Below are positions 54,091-63,805 of a stretch of DNA of 64,000 bases, piece by piece (positions within the stretch are counted from its first letter, which is position 1; each line of letters begins with the position of its first letter). Origin of the DNA: Aplidium turbinatum. Lineage: Eukaryota; Chordata; Ascidiacea; Aplousobranchia; Polyclinidae. The position numbers and the translations under genes are program-made. The notes under the pieces are model-generated. The model was not told where the DNA came from and did not search any database. It was given only the letters and a program-made list of their open reading frames with translations. The DNA is taken from contig OU964924.1 in NCBI GenBank assembly GCA_918807975.1, forward strand, positions 16,723,695 through 16,787,694, in the 5' to 3' direction.

Positions 54091-55992
54091 CTGCTGATTT
54101 TCCTATATATAATTTTTTGCCAAACCGGTAAAGACATTTCAGCAGCTCTTAACCTCAACGTAATAATAACTGAAAAATAGCTTTTTTCTTATACAAAAGT
54201 AACACAAGCTACACTTACTGCACTACATGCTTGTAGCCTACGACTCTTTCAAAGTAATTCTAAAACTCTGCACTGTGTGGCCCTGGCGTAACCAAATTAA
54301 ATACAATTTGCGAGTTACACCAGGGTTTCTCTGCCTAATAAAACATTTTTACTACGGTTGGGGCTTCCTCGCATAAAACAAAAATGTTGTCCCCTCCTTT
54401 CAATATATTTTAAACGTTTGACTGGTAAAATTGTGACATTCGGGTAATATTTTCCCTTTTACGTTACAAAAATAATGTAAAAAGATGATGGGGACATGTA
54501 AAAAGATGGTGGGGACATGTAAAAAGATGGTGGGGACATGTCCCCACTGTCCTATAGGGATCGGCGCCCGTGGCTCCAGTAGCCAGAAAATTGATCCAAG
54601 ATCTTGATACGACCACTAAATGTTGACTTAATTAAACAACTGACCATCCAAATAAGACGAAGAATAAGACGAAGAAAGTGAAAGCAACAGCAGTGACAAT
54701 GAAGAATAAAGAAACGACCGTTTACATTTACACAAACAATCTCTGTTTATGAATGAACAGTTACAATAACTGATTAGAGACATGAAGCAAATGGCATTAA
54801 ACAAAAATTTACTACATTGGGTTTATTGGGTTATTTATTGTAGCAGCTGGAAAATGTTCATTACTGCCTGAATTAACGTTCCAAATGGTTCACTTCGAAA
54901 CGTTTTGATTTGGATAGTCAGTTGTTCGATTAATTCAACATTTAGTGGTCGTATCAAGATCTTCAATCAATTTTCTGGCTACTGTAGCCTATATGCTTCT
55001 CATATAGGCTACTTTCTGTTTTTGGTGTTTCAAAGCCATGTATTGTCATGTCCTGTTGCCTTTTTTCGATTGACTGAACATGATTTATACAAAAACTTTT
55101 TGTAAAGTAGGCTATAGTTCTATTTCATGCATCATGGGACAGCTTGTGAATGTATTTCACCAAAACCTATAACTTATAAAAATATTTTTAGATTTAATCC
55201 ATTGGTACTGTCCTGGCATAGCACTTCCGTTACACCAAGGTTGGTTCGAGTAAGGGATGAAGTAAATTAAATTATAGGAGGAGATTCACTTTTGGGTAGG
55301 TCTTTTATCATCTTCCCAACTGAGAGTATTGTTAGATTTGATATTTTGTGGTGTCCTATAAGACTTCGTTTTGACCACGTTTGGTCCATGTACTCTATGG
55401 TGAAATAAACCCTCTTAGGGTTACTTTGATGACATCTTACATCACATTTCCACCCGAAAATATTGTTAGATTTGATATTTTTGTTATGCCGTGAAATAAG
55501 ACTTCGATTTAACCTACTTTAGTCCATGTAGCCTACTTTATGGGGTGCAATTAATCCACTGGGGGGTCACTTTAGGGGAGTCTTACATCATCTTTCCTCC
55601 CAAAACTATTGTTAGATTTGATATTTTTGTGATGTCCTGTCATAAGACTTCGTTTTGACCAACTTTGGTCCATGTACTTTATGGGGTGAAATTAACCCCC
55701 CGGGGGGTCACTTTCGGGGGGGTCTTACATCACCTTTCCACTCGAAAATATTGTTAGATTTGATATTTTTGTGATGTCCTGACATAGAACTTCGTTTTCA
55801 CCAAGTTTGGTCCATGTACCTTATGGGGTGAAATTAACCCCCCTTTTTGGGCTTTTTAAGGGGCTCTAGGGACCAGATCCACCCGGCGCGGTCAATCTTC
55901 CATACTTTTTGTGAGTGACATGGTTGACCCCAGTAACTTCAAGGGGTCAAACCTTTTGTACCTTATGGGGTGAAATCTTCTGTCGTAGGCTC

Positions 55993-57640
55993 CCAGACTA
56001 TCAACTGAAGTGTGAAGACGTATTGTCGCCTGATTAGTTACGCTTGGCCGGCCAACAAACAAACTATGACAATTCGATGATTACGACGATCTTGTGTGTG
56101 TTCGAACAATGCCCTTAGAATTGCGACTGCATTCCACATTTCGCTGCTTTCCAGATAGAATAAACAAGTTTTATTCCGTTACAGAAAGTCTGTCCCTGAT
56201 GTTTCGTCGATGCATTTCTACGTTGAATCAACGTAAAATGCTTGATCATTATTGTAACAATATGTTGCTTACTTTGATTGTAGCCTATCGCACAAACTAA
56301 AAATCAAACATTACGATTTTATCTTTTTATGTGCTCTACCCTTGTTCGACGACATTGCCGAAGTCATAAATACGCTTGTTTCTTAGAAGATGCTGAAGCC
56401 CAAATTTAATTATTTTTGATTTGACTCTTTTTGATGCATGTTGTATTCCCATAATCATAACAAAATTGCTCGATTATTGATTTCACAACGCCTTATCGTA
56501 CCCTAGATTCTTGCAAGTAGATTCACTTGTATTTATCTCGTAGAGCGTCGATACAATATAATATAACACCTGTCATGCTACATACATAACGTGTTTTGTC
56601 AGCACCACGGTGTAATGAATTCTAGGTCATTGATTTTCGTGATGAGTTCATAGCGTACCTACAATGAAGAATGAGAGGTACTTCAAGCGGTCCCATCATT
56701 GCTAAAAATCATTATACGTTTCACATATTTGTGTAATCGGTTGTAGCCTAACAGTCAAATTATGCCAATTTACTGTCATTCAACTTATTTAGACAAATAT
56801 AGATGAGTTTATATCGGACAGAAAACAAAGTATCCTGGCTCATTTTAATTTCTTTGCGCAAAACTTATAAACTTTACAGCTATTCTACGTCATTTTGATG
56901 TCTTATGGCACTTTGTTATTTATGAGATGAAGAATACTTTGAATAAGACACAAAGCATTCCTGATTATTGCGGCAAACTCTTGAATTATGTAAAATCGTA
57001 CTGATGAATTCCTCTAAAGGTGCGATATAGATTATCTGCAACAGGTTTGCAGTATATTTAGCTCTGGGAGTAGGCTACTATGAGCAACTGTCCAAATAAA
57101 ACGACATCTACGATATGTTAGTATGCTAAAGACCAACGTTGCGTACAGGAGTAATGTAGAAATGCAGATAATACCATGGCGATATTACAAGTCAGGTTAC
57201 ATCATTAGGCTATATGAAAAAAATATGTTTTATGGCTCAATTAATTTGATACTGAAAAGGCCAGAAGTAAAGTAATAAACTTCGGAGCATAACCGTAGGA
57301 TTTAGAGGAAATTCGGACTATGAATATCAAAGCTAACACATTAGCGAACATATTATTCAAACGTTTCGATAACTGCTGTTTTCATCGTCAGTCAAAAGTA
57401 AGAATGAAGCTATGTTTTTACAATGGCAAAATCAAGCGAAAAATGCAATACAGTAGTTGAGTCACCTCGGCTATCAAAATCAGTCACTCAACAACGATTC
57501 AACATCTGCCAACGTTGAATCAATGCAAATGGCTGACTCAGCCAGCAAGGGATAGTATAGCGTCTGAATAATAATTGTAACGAATGTCTGCTCTTTCCTC
57601 CAATTATTGTATTATTAAATTTAACTTCTTAATTGCTCAA
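55993..57640. other. piggyBac 5' region, no recognised gene
   Basis: AT-rich. It holds a palindromic ATTCAACATCTG...CAACGTTGAAT unit at 57502-57534 and TACGTTGAATCAACGTA at 56220. The remainder is not recognised. Confidence 0.4.
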
Positions 57641-57651
57641 AACACGAACAG

Positions 57652-59521
57652 TTGAAGAAAAAAATCTTATCACACCCTATATTGGATTTATTTTTCTTGC
57701 AAAATGAAGTCCTTTTGTTTCAGCAAGTGGCCCGTGTGTACCTTATACCACAGTTCAAAATTATGGTTTCGAATGTGTATTATGATGCAAGGCAAACGGC
57801 AAATTTATTAGCAACCGAAGATGAAAGAGATGCAAATTTTTCGGATAGCGATGTTGATTTGCCTTTATCTGATGGTGAAGGTGGTCCACTAACATCTGAC
57901 AAGAGTAACGAAGATGAGGTCGTGACCGTCAGACATAGGCAGTCCCAACGTCGTAGGAGCCATGACGTCAAATCATTAGATAGCGCCTTGGATGAAGAAA
58001 ATTACCATACATTGCCTGACCAGGAAGAGGAGCGAATGTCGGTGGTTGTTGACTAAAGAAGTAGAGTGAAAGTTGTTTGGAGTACCAAGCAACCATCAAT
58101 AAGAGGAAGACAAAACTCTGCTAATGTGGTGCACAGTTTACCAGGAGTAAAGCGCGATTATCAATATGCAACGACGTCGTATGATGCATGGCGTTTCTTA
58201 TTTACAGCAGAGATGATCTACATCATTGTTTCAAGCACCAGCGCATGTATACGAGAGAGGCTATCGCGAATATCGGAGGCTCAACGAACATCTTGGCATG
58301 CTTCACATTTTCAGCAAACTGATGCCATGGAACTAGAAGCATTCATTGGATTGTGGTGTATTAGAGGACTACTCAAGCGAACATTTCACCGAATTAAGAT
58401 TGCTTTTCCCATTTATATGGACATCCTATATTTAGTGCGACAATGTCGTTGAACCGATTCAAATTTCTGTCTGCAAATATTCGTTTTGATGATAAAAGCA
58501 CTAGGGCCAATCGCTGGCAAAGTGACCGATTTACAGCAATCAGAGAACTTTTCCAATATTTTACTGGAAATTGTGAAAAGATTTTAATACCAGAAGACTT
58601 CCTTTCACTGGATGAGACTTTGTTTCCATCCCGCGTTGGTGTGTCCTTCAGGCAAAAAATAAGCCTGCTAAATATGATTTTTTGCTAAGCATAAATAGTG
58701 CGCGTATGTCATTCACCTATACCGCCATAGCTTATGCGGGTAAGCCAGTAGGTGTACCAGGACCACACTATCTGACTTCCACTATGGAATATGTGGAAAC
58801 GTTGGTACACAATTTGGACAGAGTTTTTTCGCTTCAAGGACGAAACATATCCCTTGATCGCTTTTACACTTCACTTGATTAGGCAGAATGGCTTTGGAAC
58901 AAAAACATAACTTTAGTTGGAAAATGGCAAAGCAATAGAAAAGGGGTTAGCGAGTTAAAATCTCTCACTGATTGGGAAGCCTTCAGTACCAAAATTTACT
59001 GGGAGGAGTCGAGAAACCACATTACCGTTACGTCGTACGCAGTCAAACCAAAATCTACCGGTAAACGCAATGTTCTGGTCTTATCAACTATGCAGCCAAT
59101 CCTTGGAGTAACCAAAGATGACGGAAAGGAAAAACCTGCAATAATCAAGCTCTACGATTTTACCAAGGGTGGGACTGATGTCGTCGACCAGAAGATGGCA
59201 TATTATAGCGTCAAGCCGAAATCAGCAAAATGGGCTCTGTCTGCATTTTCTTACATTTTAGACTTTGCGCGGGTCAATGCGATGACCATTAGTTACTTGA
59301 ACCGCGAGTTGTCCTTTTCACAAGCCAAGGGAGATGAAAGTTTTGTGGAGGGGTGGCAGCTAGCCATGTCATTAGTCAAACCACACATGTCTAGACGATT
59401 GGATGATGTACCCATTCTACGTGGGTCACTCCGCCATACAATGTCAACATTTTTGGGACGAAACCATAGATTAACAGCAAACTCAAATTTGCTATTACCA
59501 GTGGTTTTCATAATGAAATAA
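57652..59521 (+). pseudogene. piggyBac-like transposase, broken
   Basis: An acidic N-terminal region (SDSDVDLPLSDGEGG) is followed by the DDE_Tnp_1_7 domain: MELEAFIGLWCIRGLLKR, MSLNRFKFLSANIRFDDKST, PEDFLSLDETLFPSR (first catalytic Asp), ISLDRFYTSLD (second Asp), GKWQSNRKG, GGTDVVDQKMAYYSVKPKS (third Asp) and SYILDFARVNAM. All three catalytic aspartates are present. The frame is broken by stops near 58054 and 58880 and by frame changes near 58060, 58440 and 58685. The C-terminal Cys-rich finger is not evident. Most similar in style to PGBD4-like animal transposases. Confidence 0.92.
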
Positions 59522-59582
59522 CGGGCTATCATAAGATTTGTTCTTATCATGTTATCGTTGATTATGAGATTAGATATTTTAA

Positions 59583-59987
59583 TCACAGTATTTGGTCATT
59601 TCTGCTATATGGCTGTGAATCGTGGACTGTATGCCCGAAGATAGTGAAGAAGATCAACAGTGCTGAAATTTGGTTCATTCGTAGAATGATGGGAATTAAC
59701 TGGATGGATAAAATCACTAACGAAGAAGTGTGGAGACGCTCTGGGTGCACCCCTGGCGTCCTCATCACAACTATCAAAAAAAGGCAAATGACATTTATCG
59801 GAATGGAACACTCGGCAATGATGGGGCGATTTCCTGGTCAGAGACACCAGGGGCGTCCACGTTTGGAAATCTTCAAAAATCTTTCAACGTGGACAAACCA
59901 AAATTTTGAAAATCTAATTAGAAGTATGGACAATCGATCGTTGTGGAGACTCACGGTAGCCGACGCATTATTCAGGCATGGCCGATG
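59583..59987 (+). pseudogene. Endonuclease-RT LINE C-terminal fragment in the piggyBac
   Basis: The frame reads LLYGCESWTVCPKIVKKINS, WFIRRMMGINWMDKITNEEV, GRFPGQRHQGRPRLEIFKNL and WTNQNFENLIRSMDNRSLWR, ending shortly after at a stop. All C-terminal LINE landmarks are in one open frame, so this copy is relatively young. 5'-truncated. Confidence 0.85.
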
Positions 59988-60329
59988 ATTTGGTCATCAC
60001 CGTTTTATTCAAAATCGGGGTATTTTTCTATCTATTAATTGATCGAAATATTACTTATAAAGCTGTGCGGTTCAATTTCATTACCATTATACTTGACGAT
60101 GCTAATTTACTACACTTGCAATACGGTCTGTTTTGTACAATATTTCGCACAAGTCATATTTTTTTGTGACTGGAATATCTTGTCTTCGAAAAAGTTTGAT
60201 AAGTCAGTTTTTCTCAATGCAATGACGAGCTGCATGTCTTCATTTTCAATAAACAGTGCCTGGATGACTTTTTCCATTTTCGCTGATAGGCATTACTTTC
60301 ACAGATCAAATGTTTGTACTGTTTCATCG

Positions 60330-60370
60330 TCTGACGATGGTGAACCGCTGTAAAGCGGCCGATATTTCCT
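60330..60370 (+). other. Hammerhead-like relic with GNRA hairpin
   Basis: CTGACGA at 60330-60336, a CCGCT-GTAA-AGCGG hairpin at 60344-60357, then CCGATA. The order mimics hammerhead cores (CTGANGA, stem II, CGAAA), but two core positions deviate. Similar degenerate hammerheads are known in Penelope-like elements. No coding partner. Confidence 0.35.
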
Positions 60371-60984
60371 GCGAAAGTTTTGCGTAACAAAAAAGCATTC
60401 ATTCCAGAGGAATGCAATTTGAAACAAACTCATGATTTTCTTAGGTTGTATCGCAACACCGCTGAACGTTGTATCGACATAAGCAAAGTATCTATAAGCT
60501 GCTAGCACTCGCAATGACACGATAGGACATATCAAGCTGTGCTTATTTCTCTACGATGAGAATTAGGTCATGGCAAGAGTGGCAAACCAGAGTTGACCTT
60601 TCGCTGCTTGATATTTGAGCAAACAAATTATATGGTAGATTATAAATATTAGTGCAATTTCTTTGTAATGTAAAAACGCCCAAAAATGCCTTATATTTAT
60701 AAGGAAAAGTAAATTTTTGTTTAGTTTAGCATTACTCCATGTTATAATTCAAAAATATGCGTTCGAACGGTCAATTTTTGAAGCTGTTTTCGGGAAATTA
60801 GAATAAAAACCTACTTTCTATCGTTTTTTCATCTCAAACACTTTATTTCAATAACTTTGTGGGGTAAAATTTTAATTTCTACACGCACAATACACATGGC
60901 TATTATCTTGCAAAATATTTTGGCTCTGTGATTTTCATAGTTCCCGTTATTAGCGATTAATTAGCACGGGGCTAAAATAGCCCG

Positions 60985-61061
60985 TGTCGAATATCGTGAC
61001 GTCACACGCGTGCCAAAGGGGGGGTTGTAACCCCTAACCCCCCCCCTTGGCTACGCCACTG
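60985..61061. repeat. End fragment of the CAGTGGCGTAGCCA hAT-MITE family
   Basis: It ends CCTTGGCTACGCCACTG, preceded by C-tracts and ACGCGTGCCAAAGGGGGG. This is the reverse of the start of the element at 22633. The other end is absent. Confidence 0.75.
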
Positions 61062-61739
61062 AGATGCTGTATCGGAGGATGGGGTAAGACACATCAAAAG
61101 ACGCATCGCTTGGCTGAAAATCTACACTGTCTTCGCCGTTCGCAATGAAGCGTCCACGTTATAAGTTGCAAACTCTTTCACAGTTCAGAAGAGCTTTGCC
61201 AGCGCAGAATTGCATCTTTTGTTGTTACCCAACCAGAGATCTCTCCCCAACCACAATTTACAAAACTCACTCTAAACTATTACTTACATACGTTCGACGT
61301 CTGTTGATGTTGTGTATGTCTTGTAAAAGCGGCGCGATCATTTCGGTTACAGCTGCACAAGCTAACGCAAGGCGAGGCACAAAAGGAGATGCTCATAATA
61401 ATTTGACGTCTACTGGCGTTGAATCAATGCAAATAGGGTGATGTTTCTATAAAAGATTCAATTCTGCCGGCGCGTAACACCAGTGAATAAAGAAACAACA
61501 GGAGAAAATTTCTGCTCTTAAAAAGAGCAAACTGCAAAATGTTTCTGACAAGGTGTCATAAACCACGTTGTATTTCAAAAAGTATCTGAGATACAAATTT
61601 TTGAGTAGCATCTCCAATATGCGTATGAACTTTGTGACAAAGTCATGAAATTTCAGCTTTTTAGAATAGTTTTATCGTATGGTTTTCAGCGTTTAAAATT
61701 TCGTAAGGCATGAGATGCCCTAGCCCAGGCATGAAAGTG
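61062..61739. other. piggyBac 3' region, no recognised gene
   Basis: It contains one micro-palindrome relative (GGCGTTGAATCAATGCAAAT at 61413-61432). It ends with the piggyBac right TIR. Confidence 0.4.
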
Positions 61740-61743
61740 TTAA

Positions 61744-62284
61744 GAATAAAGGTTTTTTTTTCACTTTTGCATAACGTCGATGTTGGCACCAAAGAGGAGT
61801 GCTCTTACAATGAAGATGAAACGGGACCAGACGAGGAGAAAAGCAACATCTTTGACGTTTTTGATGATGATGATAGCTTCAATTTTTGTTTCGCTTACTT
61901 AGTTTAATTCTTGTTAACGAATGTAGAAGAATAAGTCCAACAGTGACGAATAATTTCACATTTGCCTGGAATTCATGGATTTATCCTTTTGCTTAATCGG
62001 TAATAACTTTTTTTCTGTACATTTTCAGGGTTTTTGTTAATAGAAAAAGTTATTCCCCTTGGAAAAAGCTAAAAAATGATGTATAATATGTCCTATATTG
62101 AAAAACTTGAAATTTTCATAAAGGGATTGTGACGTCATTTGGAAAAAAGGCCCAAAAGGGGGTTTCCCATCATCCGATTGATGGTTTTTTTTTTCTGATC
62201 CATTTGCGTAGTATAGGGAAGGTTTGAGAAAAGTGTCAGCTTGATAAAAAATTTTTCCCACAAAAAACCTCCCACGACTGCACT
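61744..62284 (+). repeat. Right inverted repeat of K, outer part
   Basis: Reverse-complement match to 48130-48690. It includes FFSLLHNVDVGT on the plus strand, the same peptide as in the left repeat, then CATCAATCGGATGATGGG (reversed) and the AGTGCAGTCGTGGG end. Confidence 0.8.
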
Positions 62285-62700
62285 ATACTACTACCTCGTC
62301 CAAACGTGGAAAGTTAGCGAAGTTGTTATTTTCCAATCGCTGTCATCACAACTGGAAATTCCTCTGAAAAGCACTCATTCACTCTTCAGTTTCTATTACA
62401 TTTTTACAACCTCCTTGCATTTGGTAATTCAGCTGATTCAGAGCACCAAAGATGTCAGCCAAATAAGCCAAAGTTACTAAAATGTAAAAATGAACTGTTA
62501 GGCAAACTGGGTTCTTGGAACAAATCGAAGGGCTTCCGTGAATGTTTTTTAGTTTCAACGTATTCTAGTCAACAGAAGTTCCCTTTTCTACACGATTTCA
62601 ACGTTTAGCGACGTTAAAACGATGTAAAAACGGCAATTTCTGCTGGTCGGGATAGCTAGGCTACGGTACCCGATAATTTATTTTCAATCCAAGCTGTAGG
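62285..62700 (-). pseudogene. Element H transposase, upstream piece
   Basis: The minus strand at about 62480-62395 reads LAYLADIFGALNQLNYQMQG, the landmark of Charlie-like hAT transposases. Degenerate sequence follows, up to K's insertion point. The N-terminal region toward 62700 is unclear. Confidence 0.75.
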
Positions 62701-63081
62701 CCAAACATTTGGTTAGCCTTTTCATTCTGTTACTAAGCTTTGGCACAAAAAATAAACCATGGTTTTTCAAATTAAAATATTTTGTTGATGTGAGCAAACA
62801 TTTTCATTTAATAGTTCAGACATTTTTCGCTAAATTTCATTTTAATTTATTTTTCTTTGTCGGAATGCAGAAGAAACGATATTGTGGAATAAAATGCAAA
62901 ATTCTCCAAACAAACAGAAGGCGTCATTGGATTTTCAAAAAATCTCCGAACAGGACTCGCCGAAACGGCCCATTTCGGCACTTCAGCGTGGTTCAAAAAT
63001 ATTTGCTGATATACCACTCAGTAGGGCGTGTGTTAGTGTTGCAGAGGACGTTCGCGCCGAACCCCTGGTTAAGAACCACTG
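62701..63081 (-). other. 5' end region of element H
   Basis: It includes the right TIR of H (GGTTAAGAACCACTG). Plus-strand frames across it show no family resemblance and are probably accidental. Confidence 0.5.
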
Positions 63082-63089
63082 ACTTAGAA

Positions 63090-63540
63090 CAAGCCACTGG
63101 AGAACAGAAACATGAACTATCAAATTTGATGAGGGATGGGGATGCTTGGAGATACTATGTTGATGGTGTTCGGGTATGCACGAATGGATGATGATGATGA
63201 ATGTCCTAATAATCAGTGTCTCTGGCTTTGTTGATTTAGGCCTTGTATTACGTACGTCATAATACGATTATTAGGTACACTATAGCGTATTTGCAAGGCA
63301 TAACCACTATAGTTCGCACAAACTGCTCAGATTCAAGTTGAGAACTTAATCGGGATTATTAGCCTACTGCAATTCAACTTGCAGCTTTTTTTTAAACTAA
63401 CGATGGCAGCTACAGGTCGATAGCACTTTCTCGCAGAATTAAAAAAAAAACAGCGATATAAAGTTGTCCCAATGTTGTCTTGCTGAGTATGCAGTCGAAC
63501 AGCAGATATATGATTAGATTTTTTAACTGAAACTGGCATA
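63090..63540. other. Right flank of element H, nothing recognised
   Basis: No gene-like sequence. Immediately after the duplication, the minor frame DLEQATGEQKHELSNLMRDG on the plus strand is unassigned. Confidence 0.3.
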
Positions 63541-63544
63541 AACC

Positions 63545-63805
63545 GGCTCCAGTGGCTTAGTGTGTTTGTCTCTGAATCGGTAGACATTGGTTCGCTAGGC
63601 CTACCCTGTCAGGTCATAACAAAGACTTTTAAAAAGTGACACTGAATCTTATTCCTGCTTGGCACTCAGCAATGGAATGGATTCGGGTGACAATGTGCAG
63701 TTGTACCTCTATAAGGCCGCATTAACACTGTCTGCTTTGTAAAGCGCTAAGGAGCAACGCATTCTGCGATGAATACACTGTTATATAAAAACTGTTATTA
63801 TTATG
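63545..63805 (+). mobile_element. tRNA-derived SINE, third family
   Basis: A-box-like CAGTGGCTTAGTGTG and a degenerate B box (GGTTCGCTAGGCC, altered by a TAGGCCTA word). The body has TTGGCACTCAGCAATGGAAT, and the 3' end AAAGCGCTAAGGAGCAACGC ... TATATAAAAACTGTTATTATTAT, the classic 'gcgctatataaa..ttattatt' tail seen in many aquatic-animal SINEs. Confidence 0.7.

Larger units (their letters stand above)
53297..54572 (-). mobile_element. hAT transposon, CATGRGCGCCGATC family, copy 2
   Basis: The ends are CATGGGCGCCGATCGC and GGGATCGGCGCCCGTG, with flanks GCTACAGT and GCTCCAGT (7 of 8). It is inserted in the left arm of the foldback element. It has the same TGTCCCCACC repeats as copy 1 (27315-28078), with the transposase tail on the minus strand. 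Confidence 0.93.
51977..55992. mobile_element. Foldback element: 4-kb palindrome with tandem-repeat arms
   Basis: The arms begin GAGCCTACGACAGAAGATTT and are near-identical reverse complements: left arm 51977-54651 (containing the hAT 53297-54572) and right arm 54905-55992, with a ~250-bp central spacer. Each arm has about five or six units of ~150 bp built from TTTCACCCCATAAAGTACAT, GGACCAAA, CTTATGTCAGGACATCAC, ATATCAAATCTAACAATATT and GGAAAGGTGATGTAAGA. This resembles Foldback/Galileo-type elements, whose long inverted repeats hold tandem arrays. No coding sequence. The target duplication is not resolved. Confidence 0.88.
51631..61739 (+). mobile_element. piggyBac element (10.1 kb with inserts)
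   Basis: Flanked by TTAA on both sides (51627-51630 and 61740-61743). The ends are CTCTTTCATATCTGGGCT and, reversed, CACTTTCATGCCTGGGCT. The target is defined independently, because the two halves of K's right inverted repeat are contiguous once this segment is removed. It encodes a broken piggyBac transposase (57652-59521, plus strand). Inserts: a foldback palindrome (51977-55992) with a hAT inside, a LINE tail (59583-59987) and other repeats. Confidence 0.92.
48130..62284 (-). mobile_element. Element K: unclassified TIR element with long inverted repeats
   Basis: Outer ends AGTGCAGTCGTGGGA (left) and its reverse (right), flanked by ATACT on both sides (48125-48129 and 62285-62289), a 5-bp duplication. 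The inverted repeats are about 0.7 kb: 48130-48800 against 51480-51626 plus 61744-62284, roughly 85% alike by eye. Between them a minus-strand gene for a TE-dispersed hypothetical protein runs from about 51460 to 48490. K interrupts the transposase of element H. Inserts in K: a SINE, a hAT (49982-50746) and a piggyBac (51631-61739). Without them K is about 3 kb. Confidence 0.7.
5619..63081 (-). mobile_element. Element H: old hAT (Charlie-like) transposon hosting most of the window
   Basis: The left end is CAGTGGTTCTTAACC and the right end is its exact reverse complement. Both are flanked by an identical ACTTAGAA (5611-5618 and 63082-63089). The minus strand carries one hAT transposase in three separated pieces: 62285-62700, 47750-48124 and 5619-5851. 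Across the J insertion the reading frame rejoins at the target duplication as PFVITNLCEHAFSILV, the hAT core around the LCE motif. That independently proves that 6578-47749 was inserted into H. The 57-kb size is therefore due to nested insertions; H itself would be only a few kb. Confidence 0.85.

Noticed and set aside
52100-55900. CRISPR-like regular repeats
   Set aside because: Units of ~150 bp diverge internally, lack unique spacers and are mirrored in a palindrome; animal foldback element instead.
62709-63191. Plus-strand frame of 160 residues
   Set aside because: It crosses the terminal repeat and target duplication of element H; no family resemblance.
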